From contig DCJC01000048.1 in assembly GCA_002317355.1 (NCBI GenBank), forward strand, positions 1 to 31,206: a DNA stretch of 31,206 nt, written 5' to 3'. The notes beneath the pieces are model-generated. The model worked only from the letters and a program-made list of their open reading frames with translations. It was not told the origin of the DNA and ran no database searches. A program made the translations under genes and the position numbers. Source of the stretch: Prevotellaceae bacterium UBA1710 (GTDB taxonomy: Bacteria > Bacteroidota > Bacteroidia > Bacteroidales > Bacteroidaceae). Below, piece after piece: positions 23,261-29,799 of this stretch. Positions within the stretch are counted from its first letter, which is position 1, and the number at the start of each line of letters is the position of its first letter.

Positions 23261-24076
23261 TTAACCTTGGTCAAGTATTTGGTACAAATCAGCATCTTCG
23301 AGCACAGGGAACTTCTTTCTGAACGAATTAAGCGCATCCATATCAAGTTCACAAGTTATGCTTGAAACCTGACCATCTGGGCAAGCATCCACAATGCGCC
23401 CATACGCATCTATCATTTCTGTACCGCCGCAATACTTACACACGGGATCCTCACCTACCCTATTCACACCAACTACATAACATTGATTTTCCACAGCTCT
23501 TGCCTGCAGTAAAATTCGCCAAGGTTTGATGCGTGAAGAAGGCCATGAAGCGACATAAATAATACAATCATAATCGTATTCAAAACCATCCTCCCAAGAG
23601 GCATTAGAAACCTTATCAATTCCATTACGTGAAAAGACAGGAAAACGAAGATCATAACAAACCTGCAGAAGGAACTTAACTCCACGCCAACTGACAATCT
23701 TTCTTTCTTCACCAGCTGCATAATGAAGTTGTTCCTTGCCATAAGTAAAGAGATGGCGCTTGTCATAAAACTCTACTTTTCCCTCTGGATATTCATCTGT
23801 TGGAGGCATGACGAAATAGAATCTGTTTCTCCGAGTTCCGTCTTCCGCCTTAACAGAAAGGCTTCCAGCAACGGCAGCATTCATCTTCTCTGCTATCTGT
23901 TTCATCCATAGCAAGGAAGCGGAATCATCGTCTATAGCGTTAAAACCTGTACTCCACATTTCGGGAAGTACGTACAAATCAGACAAAGGCGCAGCAAGGA
24001 TTGCCGCCTCACTACGCCTTTGGTTATCTGCAGGGTCAGCCCATGCAATATTTTGTTGTAGAAGAGTTATCTTCAT
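23261..24076 (-). CDS. Nitrilase-family (omega-amidase-like) hydrolase
   Basis: The 271-residue protein has the Glu-Lys-Cys triad of the nitrilase superfamily: E39 in LPEMWSTGF, K106 in YDKRHLF and C140 in LLQVCYDLRFPVF. DKRHLF and CYDLRFP point to the omega-amidase (Nit2-like) branch, which hydrolyses 2-oxoglutaramate and related omega-amides. Length is normal. It is the last gene of a minus-strand set, 3 bp after the ACT-domain gene. In this context it may process an amide from amino-acid catabolism, but that is inference. Confidence 0.9.
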   Translation of the reverse strand: MKITLLQQNIAWADPADNQRRSEAAILAAPLSDLYVLPEMWSTGFNAIDDDSASLLWMKQIAEKMNAAVAGSLSVKAEDGTRRNRFYFVMPPTDEYPEGKVEFYDKRHLFTYGKEQLHYAAGEERKIVSWRGVKFLLQVCYDLRFPVFSRNGIDKVSNASWEDGFEYDYDCIIYVASWPSSRIKPWRILLQARAVENQCYVVGVNRVGEDPVCKYCGGTEMIDAYGRIVDACPDGQVSSITCELDMDALNSFRKKFPVLEDADLYQILDQG

Positions 24077-24079
24077 AAA

Positions 24080-24493
24080 TTAATCCAATATAACCACATT
24101 CTTAAGCTTATTCAGAGCTATCACCTCATTTGTCTTATCCATATCGCTTGTACGGAATACAAGCACGCCCTTCTCATGAAGAAGGAATGTATAGATATAG
24201 GAAATTGCTATACCAGCCTCAGATAAGATCTTGAGAGTCTCTGCCGCAGCACCAGGTTTATCATCAACATAAAGAGCAAAGACATCTGTCAGCTGCAAGT
24301 TGATGCCTTCCTCCTTAAGAAGGAGATAAGCCTTGGCTGGTTCATTACAGATTATACGGTATATTCCGTATTCCTGCGTATCAGCAACAGTAGAAGCAAT
24401 AATCTGGATATTTGCCTTGCTAAGCAGATCAAGAACCTTGATGAGCGTACCGCCCTTGTTCTCGATGAAGATGGAAAGTTGTTTTATTGTCAT
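24080..24493 (-). CDS. Two-ACT-domain amino-acid-binding protein
   Basis: I start at the ATG at 24493 (MTIKQLSIFIENKGG); an upstream in-frame ATG adds 30 non-conserved residues that lie in an inverted repeat. The 137-residue protein is two ACT domains in tandem, the first at about 1-66 and the second at about 67-137 (VFALYVDDKPGAAAETLKIL). ACT domains bind amino acids and regulate enzymes. Small two-ACT proteins of this kind regularly accompany phenylacetate-CoA ligase genes in Bacteroidota and many anaerobes. No catalytic domain is present, so a regulatory partner role for PaaK is likely but unproven. Confidence 0.88.
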   Translation of the reverse strand: MTIKQLSIFIENKGGTLIKVLDLLSKANIQIIASTVADTQEYGIYRIICNEPAKAYLLLKEEGINLQLTDVFALYVDDKPGAAAETLKILSEAGIAISYIYTFLLHEKGVLVFRTSDMDKTNEVIALNKLKNVVILD

Positions 24494-24660
24494 ATCTAAC
24501 AAATCTTTATAATTAACGAAGAAGTACAAGGAGTACAAGACGAATGTATGGAAATAACAACTTGCATACAACCTTTTGCACAAAATGCAATCGTCTTGTA
24601 CTCCCTAAGCGACGATAGAAGCGTCACTCCTCGTACTCCATGTACTCCTTTAAACTTGAA
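24494..24660. repeat. Long inverted repeat between paaK and ACT gene
   Basis: GGAGTACAAGACGA (24530-24543) and TCGTCTTGTACTCC (24591-24604) pair perfectly over 14 bp. TGTATG (24545-24550) and CATACA (24565-24570) pair inside. Further GTACTCC copies lie at 24633-24648. In the paaK mRNA this would form a strong intergenic stem-loop that could attenuate or stabilise the transcript. Confidence 0.8.
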
Positions 24661-25977
24661 TTATTGATAAACAGTTCTCTTATCTACTACTCTGACAGCC
24701 TTACCCTCACTTACAGGCAAGGTTCCCTTAGGAACAAGCTTCACATGAGGAGTGAGCAGAATCTCATCCTTCAATGCGCGAGTCACATCCTTCTGAAGCT
24801 TCTGCAGACGCTGGAAATCATCAGTAAAGAGTTCTTCAAGTTCAACCTCAACGGTCATGTTGTCATTATCTGCATCTGTTGTGAGAGTGATGAGGTAGTT
24901 ATTTGCGAGTTCCTTGAACTGCATAAGAATCTTCTCAATTTGGATTGGGAAGATATTAACACCACGAAGCACCATCATATCATCCGAACGACCTTTCATT
25001 CGGTCAAGACGCACGTGATTACGTCCACAAGGACAAGTACGACCAAGAACACGGGTAAGGTCACGAGTACGATAACGAAGCAGTGGCATTGCCTCACGAT
25101 TGAGAGTTGTGAGCACAAGTTCACCAATTTCACCATCTGGAACTGGCTCAAGAGTTTCAGGATCTACAATTTCTACGATATAGTAGTCTTCCCAGAAGTG
25201 AAGACCGTTCTGCTCCTTACACTCAAAGGCTACACCAGGGCCACACATCTCCGACATACCGAATGAGTTGTATGCCTTCACACCCATCATATTCTCGATA
25301 CGCTTACGCTGCTCCTCTGAATGTGGCTCAGCACCAATAGCAAGCACCTTGAGCTTGGTATCCCTACGTGGGTCAACACCAAGCTCCTCCATCACCTCAT
25401 GAATACGGGTAACGTATGAAGGTACAGCATGAATGGCTGTTGTACCGAAGTCTTTAATAAACTTAATCTGACGCAAGGTATTTCCTGCAGCAGCAGGAAC
25501 AGTAAGTGCACCAAGACGCTCTGCACCCAACTGGAAACCTAAGCCACCAGTAAACATTCCATAGCCAGAAGAGTTCTGGAAGACATCATCTGGACGCAAG
25601 CCAACCATGTGGAGACAACGAGCTACAGCATTTGCCCACTCATCAATATCCTTCTGGGTATGAAGGATAACGGTTGGGTTACCCGTTGTGCCACTTGAAG
25701 AATGAAGGCGGGTACATTTATTAAGAGGTACGCACGCGAGGCCGAACGGATAGCTGTCACGAAGGTCTTGCTTTGTAGTGAAAGGAAGCTTGCGGACATC
25801 ATCCAAAGTTTGAATATCATCAGGTGTGATACCAGCCTCAGCAAACTTCTTCTTATAAATTTCATTGGTATAACAATGCTTAACCGTCTCTTTCAGACGC
25901 TCAAGCTGCAAAGCCTCAATCTCTTGGCGAGAGAGGCATTCCTTATCAGGATGTAAATATTCGCTTTTGTCTAGCAT
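24661..25977 (-). CDS. paaK: Phenylacetate-CoA ligase
   Basis: This 438-residue adenylate-forming enzyme activates phenylacetate or a related aryl acid with ATP and CoA. The P-loop-like A3 motif SSSGTTGNPT lies at 93-102, YNSFGMSEM at about 235 and YRTRDLTRV in the C-terminal third, followed by GRSDDMMVLRGVNIFP. The length suits the PaaK branch. Anaerobes often carry it with indolepyruvate oxidoreductase genes for aromatic amino-acid fermentation, but no such gene is within this window. It is the first gene of the minus set and is divergent from the porin gene. Confidence 0.94.
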   Translation of the reverse strand: MLDKSEYLHPDKECLSRQEIEALQLERLKETVKHCYTNEIYKKKFAEAGITPDDIQTLDDVRKLPFTTKQDLRDSYPFGLACVPLNKCTRLHSSSGTTGNPTVILHTQKDIDEWANAVARCLHMVGLRPDDVFQNSSGYGMFTGGLGFQLGAERLGALTVPAAAGNTLRQIKFIKDFGTTAIHAVPSYVTRIHEVMEELGVDPRRDTKLKVLAIGAEPHSEEQRKRIENMMGVKAYNSFGMSEMCGPGVAFECKEQNGLHFWEDYYIVEIVDPETLEPVPDGEIGELVLTTLNREAMPLLRYRTRDLTRVLGRTCPCGRNHVRLDRMKGRSDDMMVLRGVNIFPIQIEKILMQFKELANNYLITLTTDADNDNMTVEVELEELFTDDFQRLQKLQKDVTRALKDEILLTPHVKLVPKGTLPVSEGKAVRVVDKRTVYQ

Positions 25978-26029
25978 TTCTATGTTTAGGTTTTTGTGAT
26001 TAACTTAATTTTAATTAGATTTACAAATG

Positions 26030-26037
26030 CAAAGATA
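26030..26037 (-). promoter_or_regulatory. -7 element of paaK promoter
   Basis: TATCTTTG on the minus strand matches TAnnTTTG, 53 bp before the paaK start. The -33 element is not clear. Confidence 0.65.
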
Positions 26038-26087
26038 ATAAAAGATGTCGGAAAAATGTCATTTTTGTATCATTTTTTTAGAAAAAT

Positions 26088-26118
26088 TTGTTGTTTTACC
26101 TAAGTTTTTATATCTTTG
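26088..26118 (+). promoter_or_regulatory. Promoter of porin gene
   Basis: TTG (26088-26090), 20 bp, TATCTTTG (26111-26118). It overlaps the upstream in-frame ATG at 26088 and so fixes the start at 26154. Confidence 0.85.
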
Positions 26119-26153
26119 CAAATGGAACACCTAATTATTTATTATTCTACAAA

Positions 26154-27230
26154 ATGAAAAATATCAAAAAAGCGGCCATAGGCCTATCTCTCTGTTTGAC
26201 AGCATTCGGCTCTGTCTCTGCACAAGAACAGAAAGAAGAGAACAAGACAAAGGAGTTCCTATCTGATGTTATGGATCGTATCATAGTGCATGGTTATGCA
26301 CAAGCAGGCTACACATACCAAGATAGAGACAGAGGTGGCGAGAAAGCCAACTCATTCGACATTAAGCGCACCTTGTTCTTTGCTCATGCAGCAATCACCG
26401 ATCGTTGGTTCTTTATGTTCATGCACGATTTTAACTCTCAAGTGCAGGAATACTACACTGACTATAGAATCACCAACAACAAGGCGCTCACCGTGCGTTT
26501 TGGACAATTCAAGAATGGTCTTACATACGAGAACAAGCTATCCCCTACCGAGATGGAGGCTATCGATGTGTATTCTGAAGGCGTGACCTATCTCTCTGGT
26601 TGCGGCTCTGACCCTCTCTTCGGTGTTCAATACGGTCGTGACCTTGGTGCAGCCGTTATGGGTGAGTTCGCAAATGGCAAGGTGAAATACGAGGTTGACG
26701 TCATGAATGGCCAGGGTATCAACAAGAGAGACGGCAACAATGCGAAGGATGTCATCGGCCGACTTGAGGTTAGCCCTGTTGAAGGCCTTAATCTCATCGC
26801 AACAGGTCAGATTGGTAAAGGTCATGCAATAGCCAAGTCACTCTACACACCTGAGATTGAGGTCGGACAAAACTACAAGCGTAACCGTTACAGCTTCGGT
26901 TTCGACTATAAGTCAAAGCCTTTCAACGTGCATGGTGAGTATCTTGAGGGTAAGGATGCCAGCGTAACGAGCCGTGGATATTACGTAACCACCACCGTGC
27001 CTTTGATTCCAAAGAAGTTTGACCTCGTTGGTTCATACGACTACTTCAACTTCAACAAGGACCTCGATATGGATCAGCACAAGGCTATCTTCGGCATCCA
27101 GTGGTGGTATTTCAAGAAGTGCCGTTTCCAGGTGCAGTATGTTTACAAGAGTGCATACACCCAAGGTGGAGAATTCATAAAGAAAGGCAATAACGCCCTT
27201 ATGTGTCAGATGCAAGTCAGATTCAATTAA
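26154..27230 (+). CDS. OprO/OprP-like outer-membrane porin
   Basis: The 358-residue protein begins with a signal peptide, MKNIKKAAIGLSLCLTAFGS then VSAQ. The mature part is rich in alternating aromatic and polar strands (VHGYAQAGYTYQDRD, FFMFMHDFNSQVQEYY, LTVRFGQFKNGLTYENKLSP) and ends in aromatic/Asn residues, MCQMQVRFN, as outer-membrane beta-barrels do. RFGQFK and the pattern around it resemble phosphate-selective porins OprO/OprP. The name describes family similarity; phosphate selectivity is not shown. It has its own promoter and is followed by GC-rich repeats and a symporter gene. Confidence 0.88.
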   Translation: MKNIKKAAIGLSLCLTAFGSVSAQEQKEENKTKEFLSDVMDRIIVHGYAQAGYTYQDRDRGGEKANSFDIKRTLFFAHAAITDRWFFMFMHDFNSQVQEYYTDYRITNNKALTVRFGQFKNGLTYENKLSPTEMEAIDVYSEGVTYLSGCGSDPLFGVQYGRDLGAAVMGEFANGKVKYEVDVMNGQGINKRDGNNAKDVIGRLEVSPVEGLNLIATGQIGKGHAIAKSLYTPEIEVGQNYKRNRYSFGFDYKSKPFNVHGEYLEGKDASVTSRGYYVTTTVPLIPKKFDLVGSYDYFNFNKDLDMDQHKAIFGIQWWYFKKCRFQVQYVYKSAYTQGGEFIKKGNNALMCQMQVRFN

Positions 27231-27233
27231 AAA

Positions 27234-27280
27234 GACCCACCCCTGCCCCCTCCCATAAAGGGAGGGGAATAATTACTAAC
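27234..27280 (+). repeat. GC-rich dispersed palindromic repeat, copy B1
   Basis: GACCCACCCCTGCCCCCTCC with internal hairpin CCCTCCC-(ATAAAG)-GGAGGGG matches the copies at 178-223 and 394-440. It begins four bases after the porin stop codon. Confidence 0.8.
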
Positions 27281-27360
27281 ACGAACGGTAATGTGGATCT
27301 TTTCTCAATAAACAACTAATTACATTAAACAGTGATCCCCTGCTGAAAAAAGTAGTATCT

Positions 27361-27399
27361 ACTCCCCTCTCTTTATGGGAGGGGTAAGGGGGGTAGGTC
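27361..27399 (-). repeat. GC-rich dispersed palindromic repeat, copy B2
   Basis: This is the inverted partner of 27234-27280, about 80 bp away. It ends three bases before the symporter start codon and contains an upstream in-frame ATG (27375) that should not be taken as the start. Confidence 0.8.
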
Positions 27400-27401
27400 T
27401 T

Positions 27402-28961
27402 ATGTTAATAAAAATCATTCTTACCATCATCTTCCTTGCCGTGATGATTGGTGTGGGAATATATTCCCGCAAACAGGCAAATAGTGTTGACGGCTTCGTA
27501 CTTGGAGGCCGTTCAGTAGGTCCTTGGCTCACAGCCTTCGCTTACGGAACAAGTTATTTCTCGGCAGTTGTATTCGTTGGCTATGCTGGTCAGTTCGGTT
27601 GGAAATACGGACTTTCTGCTTCATGGATTGGCATAGGAAACGCAATCATAGGCTCTCTTCTTGCATGGATAGTACTTGGCCGCAGGACAAAACTCATGAC
27701 TCAGCATATCCAGAGCCGTACCATGCCTGATTTCTTCGGAACACGATTCTCAAGTGAGGGTCTTCGCGTTGTGGCTTCAATCATTGCTTTCGTATTCCTA
27801 ATTCCTTACACAGCTGGTGTCTATATGGGTATCTCCAAACTCTTTGAGATGGGTTTCGGCATACCTTATTCTTATTGCGCTATGATAATGGCAACTCTCA
27901 CAGCTGTCTATGTAATCTTGGGAGGTTATAAGGCTACGGCCATTAACGATTTCATCCAAGGCATAATCATGCTCTTCGGTATCACAACCGTCATCTATGT
28001 TGTGCTTGACAACCAAGGAGGCTTGGCAGAAGCTGTTAATAAAATGGCGGCTCAGACACCTACAGCGCATGATCTTGAGGACAAGAGCGGACTTTTCGCA
28101 TCTTTCCTACCAGGAGATTTCGCTTCATGGTTTGGTCCTAACCCATTAAGCCTTCTTGGCGTTGTTGTACTCACATCACTTGGTACATGGGGATTGCCTC
28201 AGATGGTTGGTAAGTTCTACTCTATCACCGACGAGAGCGCTATCAAGCGTGGAACAATCATCTCTACAATCTTCGCGCTCATCGTTTCTGGCGGCTGCTA
28301 TTTCCTCGGAAGCTTCGGAAGACTATTCCCAGAGCCAGCCTTCTCACCAGAGAAGCATAAGTACGCATACGATTCTATCGTGCCTTCAATGCTCGAGACA
28401 TTGCCTGACATCCTCATCGCGCTCGTAGTACTTCTCGTACTCTCGGCTTCTATGTCAACATTGGCAAGTCTTGTGCTCACCTCTTCTTCAACCATGACTC
28501 TCGACCTTATCTATCGCGATAAGAAATCGGCTGATGGTGAGGTGAAAAGTGGAGAGATCGACGATGAGATAGCTGAGAAGATAGAGCGCAGAAAAGTCGT
28601 TGTGATGCGAGTGCTCATTGTGTTCTTCATCGCACTCTCATTGATGATTGCCCTCAACCCACCTCAGTTCATCGCACAGCTCATGGGTATCTCATGGGGT
28701 GCTTTGGCAGGTGCCTTCCTTGCACCATTCATGCTTGGTCTCTATTGGAAGGGTGTAACCACCGCAAGCGTATGGGCATGTTTCGTCTGGGGTGTAGGAT
28801 TGACCGTAGTAAACATGATGCTCGGCAACTCACTCCTCAACCCTATCGATTGTGGTGCTGTAGCCATGGTAGGCGGCTTCGTCGTTGTATTCCTCGTAAG
28901 TCTGTTCACAAAGAAGATGGACGAGAACACCGTCAATGACATCTTCAAATGCTATAAGTAA
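27402..28961 (+). CDS. Sodium:solute symporter (SSS family)
   Basis: I start at the ATG at 27402; an ATG at 27375 lies in the repeat and would add MGGVRGVGL. The 519-residue protein has about 13 hydrophobic segments. The SSS signatures are present: GGRSVGPWLTAFAYGTSYFS near residue 32, the sodium-site region SASMSTLASLVLTSSSTMTLD at about 350-370, and TMPDFFGTRF. It is a sodium-coupled importer of a small organic solute in the inner membrane. The substrate is not readable, with PutP-like transporters as the nearest general comparison. A terminator follows at 29001-29037. Confidence 0.93.
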   Translation: MLIKIILTIIFLAVMIGVGIYSRKQANSVDGFVLGGRSVGPWLTAFAYGTSYFSAVVFVGYAGQFGWKYGLSASWIGIGNAIIGSLLAWIVLGRRTKLMTQHIQSRTMPDFFGTRFSSEGLRVVASIIAFVFLIPYTAGVYMGISKLFEMGFGIPYSYCAMIMATLTAVYVILGGYKATAINDFIQGIIMLFGITTVIYVVLDNQGGLAEAVNKMAAQTPTAHDLEDKSGLFASFLPGDFASWFGPNPLSLLGVVVLTSLGTWGLPQMVGKFYSITDESAIKRGTIISTIFALIVSGGCYFLGSFGRLFPEPAFSPEKHKYAYDSIVPSMLETLPDILIALVVLLVLSASMSTLASLVLTSSSTMTLDLIYRDKKSADGEVKSGEIDDEIAEKIERRKVVVMRVLIVFFIALSLMIALNPPQFIAQLMGISWGALAGAFLAPFMLGLYWKGVTTASVWACFVWGVGLTVVNMMLGNSLLNPIDCGAVAMVGGFVVVFLVSLFTKKMDENTVNDIFKCYK

Positions 28962-29000
28962 CTGGGAATTACATCATTATAAAAAGAATTCCTATAAGAA

Positions 29001-29037
29001 AAGCCTTTCACTAGACCTGAGGTTGTGTGAAAGGCTT
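29001..29037 (+). terminator. Terminator of symporter gene
   Basis: AAGCCTTTCAC (29001-29011) pairs perfectly with GTGAAAGGCTT (29027-29037) around a 15-nt loop and is followed by TATCATT. Confidence 0.85.
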
Positions 29038-29086
29038 TATCATTATAGATTAATGGTGTATGGCTAAAAACACAATGAATTTTAAT

Positions 29087-29125
29087 GTCCGTCAGTTCGT
29101 GTAGTTCGTGGTTCTAAGAAAAGAG
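29087..29125 (+). repeat. Left boundary repeat of the Rpn locus
   Basis: This unit of about 39 bp, GTCCGTCAGTTCGTGTAGTT then CGTGGTTCTAAGAAAAGA, is matched in inverted orientation at 31078-31118 with a few substitutions and one-base indels. A partial direct copy lies at 31155-31185. Related CGTGTAGTTCGTGGTT words are, to my knowledge, frequent intergenic repeats in Bacteroidota, so a mobile-element end is only one reading. Confidence 0.7.
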
Positions 29126-29251
29126 AATTAATGTCATAATTAACGTCACAATTAATGTCTGTCGAAGGCAAATAAGCTGCACACGTTCGTGCCTTTGCTT
29201 ACGCCAACATTAATTAAAACGTTAATTGGGACATTAATTGCGACATTAATT
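29126..29251. repeat. 12-bp-periodic inverted array (AATTAATGTC)
   Basis: Three units of AATTAAYGTC start at 29126, 29138 and 29150. Four inverted units (RACRTTAATT) start at 29206, 29218, 29230 and 29242. Spacing is exactly 12 bp on both sides. The middle forward unit has C where its neighbours have T, and the matching inverted unit has the compensating G, so the arms still pair. The 46-nt centre contains AAGGCA/TGCCTT. It lies immediately upstream of the promoter of the small Rpn-tail gene, so an operator array or a large cruciform is plausible. Confidence 0.85.
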
Positions 29252-29281
29252 TTGTCGTCACACAAAAATTGTATAACTTTG
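29252..29281 (+). promoter_or_regulatory. Promoter of the Rpn-tail gene
   Basis: TTG (29252-29254), 19 bp, TAACTTTG (29274-29281), a full consensus match. The -33 element directly abuts the last unit of the 12-bp array, so a protein bound to the array would cover it. Confidence 0.85.
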
Positions 29282-29306
29282 CGCCGAAAATCAATAACAT
29301 ACAATC

Positions 29307-29609
29307 ATGAATACATCTACAAACTTCACTGCCGAGGAACAGTATGACTACCGTGAGAGTCAGAAAGACTTCTGGGATCTTAACAACGTCATTGAAACTG
29401 CAGAGAAGAAAGGCGAAAAGAAAGGCTTTGAGATGGGTGAGAAGACTGGCTTTGCGAAAGGTGAAAAGACTGGATTCGAGAAAGGTGAGAAGACTGGCTT
29501 CGAGAAAGGCATTATCGAGAGTGCCAGAAATATGATCAAGGCTGGTGTTGACAAGCAAACCGTCATCAATGCCTTGAACCTGACACCTGAGATCATAGAA
29601 GAACTATAA
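29307..29609 (+). CDS. Stand-alone Rpn C-terminal tail protein (RpnS-like)
   Basis: The 100-residue protein has no nuclease core. It aligns nearly end to end with residues about 216-313 of the Rpn protein encoded just downstream: FTAEEQYDYRESQKDFWDLN against LTREERNYYHVSLDAFRTNL, then a repeat helix, then IIESARNMIKAGVDKQTV.. against RQISTATALKQMGVLSIDQI... The repeat helix is three 8-residue units of GEKTGFxK, which is two 4-residue turns each, encoded by 24-bp DNA repeats. In E. coli, Rpn C-terminal domains made separately (RpnS) block the toxic full-length protein. This gene has its own promoter and terminator, so it is not a random fragment. Antitoxin function is inference; a decayed Rpn remnant is the alternative. 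Confidence 0.75.
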   Translation: MNTSTNFTAEEQYDYRESQKDFWDLNNVIETAEKKGEKKGFEMGEKTGFAKGEKTGFEKGEKTGFEKGIIESARNMIKAGVDKQTVINALNLTPEIIEEL

Positions 29610-29615
29610 CATAAC

Positions 29616-29654
29616 GTGAATTCGATCAATTTGCGTTAGCCGCCTTCTAAAAAA
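29616..29654 (+). repeat. 39-bp 3' module, copy 1
   Basis: GTGAATTCGATCAATTTGCG followed by TTAGCCGCCTTCTAAAAAA begins 6 bp after the Rpn-tail stop. It matches 30758-30796 at 38 of 39 positions although the upstream coding ends are not alike at DNA level. Confidence 0.92.
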
Positions 29655-29669
29655 AATATAAGACCCGGG

Positions 29670-29703
29670 AAAACCGAATAAAACAATTGTTTTATTCGGT
29701 TTT
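29670..29703 (+). terminator. Perfect 34-bp palindromic terminator
   Basis: Two 17-bp arms (AAAACCGAATAAAACAA and its complement) meet with no loop bases and are followed by CTTTGTTTTTT. It ends the Rpn-tail gene and would also work on the opposite strand. Confidence 0.9.
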
Positions 29704-29757
29704 CTTTGTTTTTTCAATTTGCGAAAGCAAGGTCAAGAAAAAATATAATGTAAAAAT

Positions 29758-29788
29758 TTGGTTGTGTGGCAGAAATATATTATTTTTG
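29758..29788 (+). promoter_or_regulatory. Promoter of the Rpn nuclease gene
   Basis: TTG (29758-29760), 20 bp, TATTTTTG (29781-29788). The start codon is only 12 bp after the -7 element, so the mRNA is nearly leaderless. Confidence 0.85.
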
Positions 29789-29799
29789 CACAAAAATAA

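Larger units (their letters stand above)
28962..29306. other. Intergenic region with terminator, boundary repeat and 12-bp array
   Basis: No gene is visible. In order it holds the symporter terminator (29001-29037), the left boundary repeat (29087-29125), the 12-bp inverted array (29126-29251) and the promoter of the small Rpn-tail gene (29252-29281). All four are listed separately. Confidence 0.8.

Noticed and set aside
27375..27401. ATG start extending the symporter by nine residues
   Set aside because: It lies inside the GC-rich dispersed repeat, and the added residues (MGGVRGVGL) are repeat-encoded and precede the normal first membrane segment.
29126..29251. CRISPR or integron attachment array
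   Set aside because: Units of 10 bp with 2-bp spacers and two opposed orientations fit neither system.
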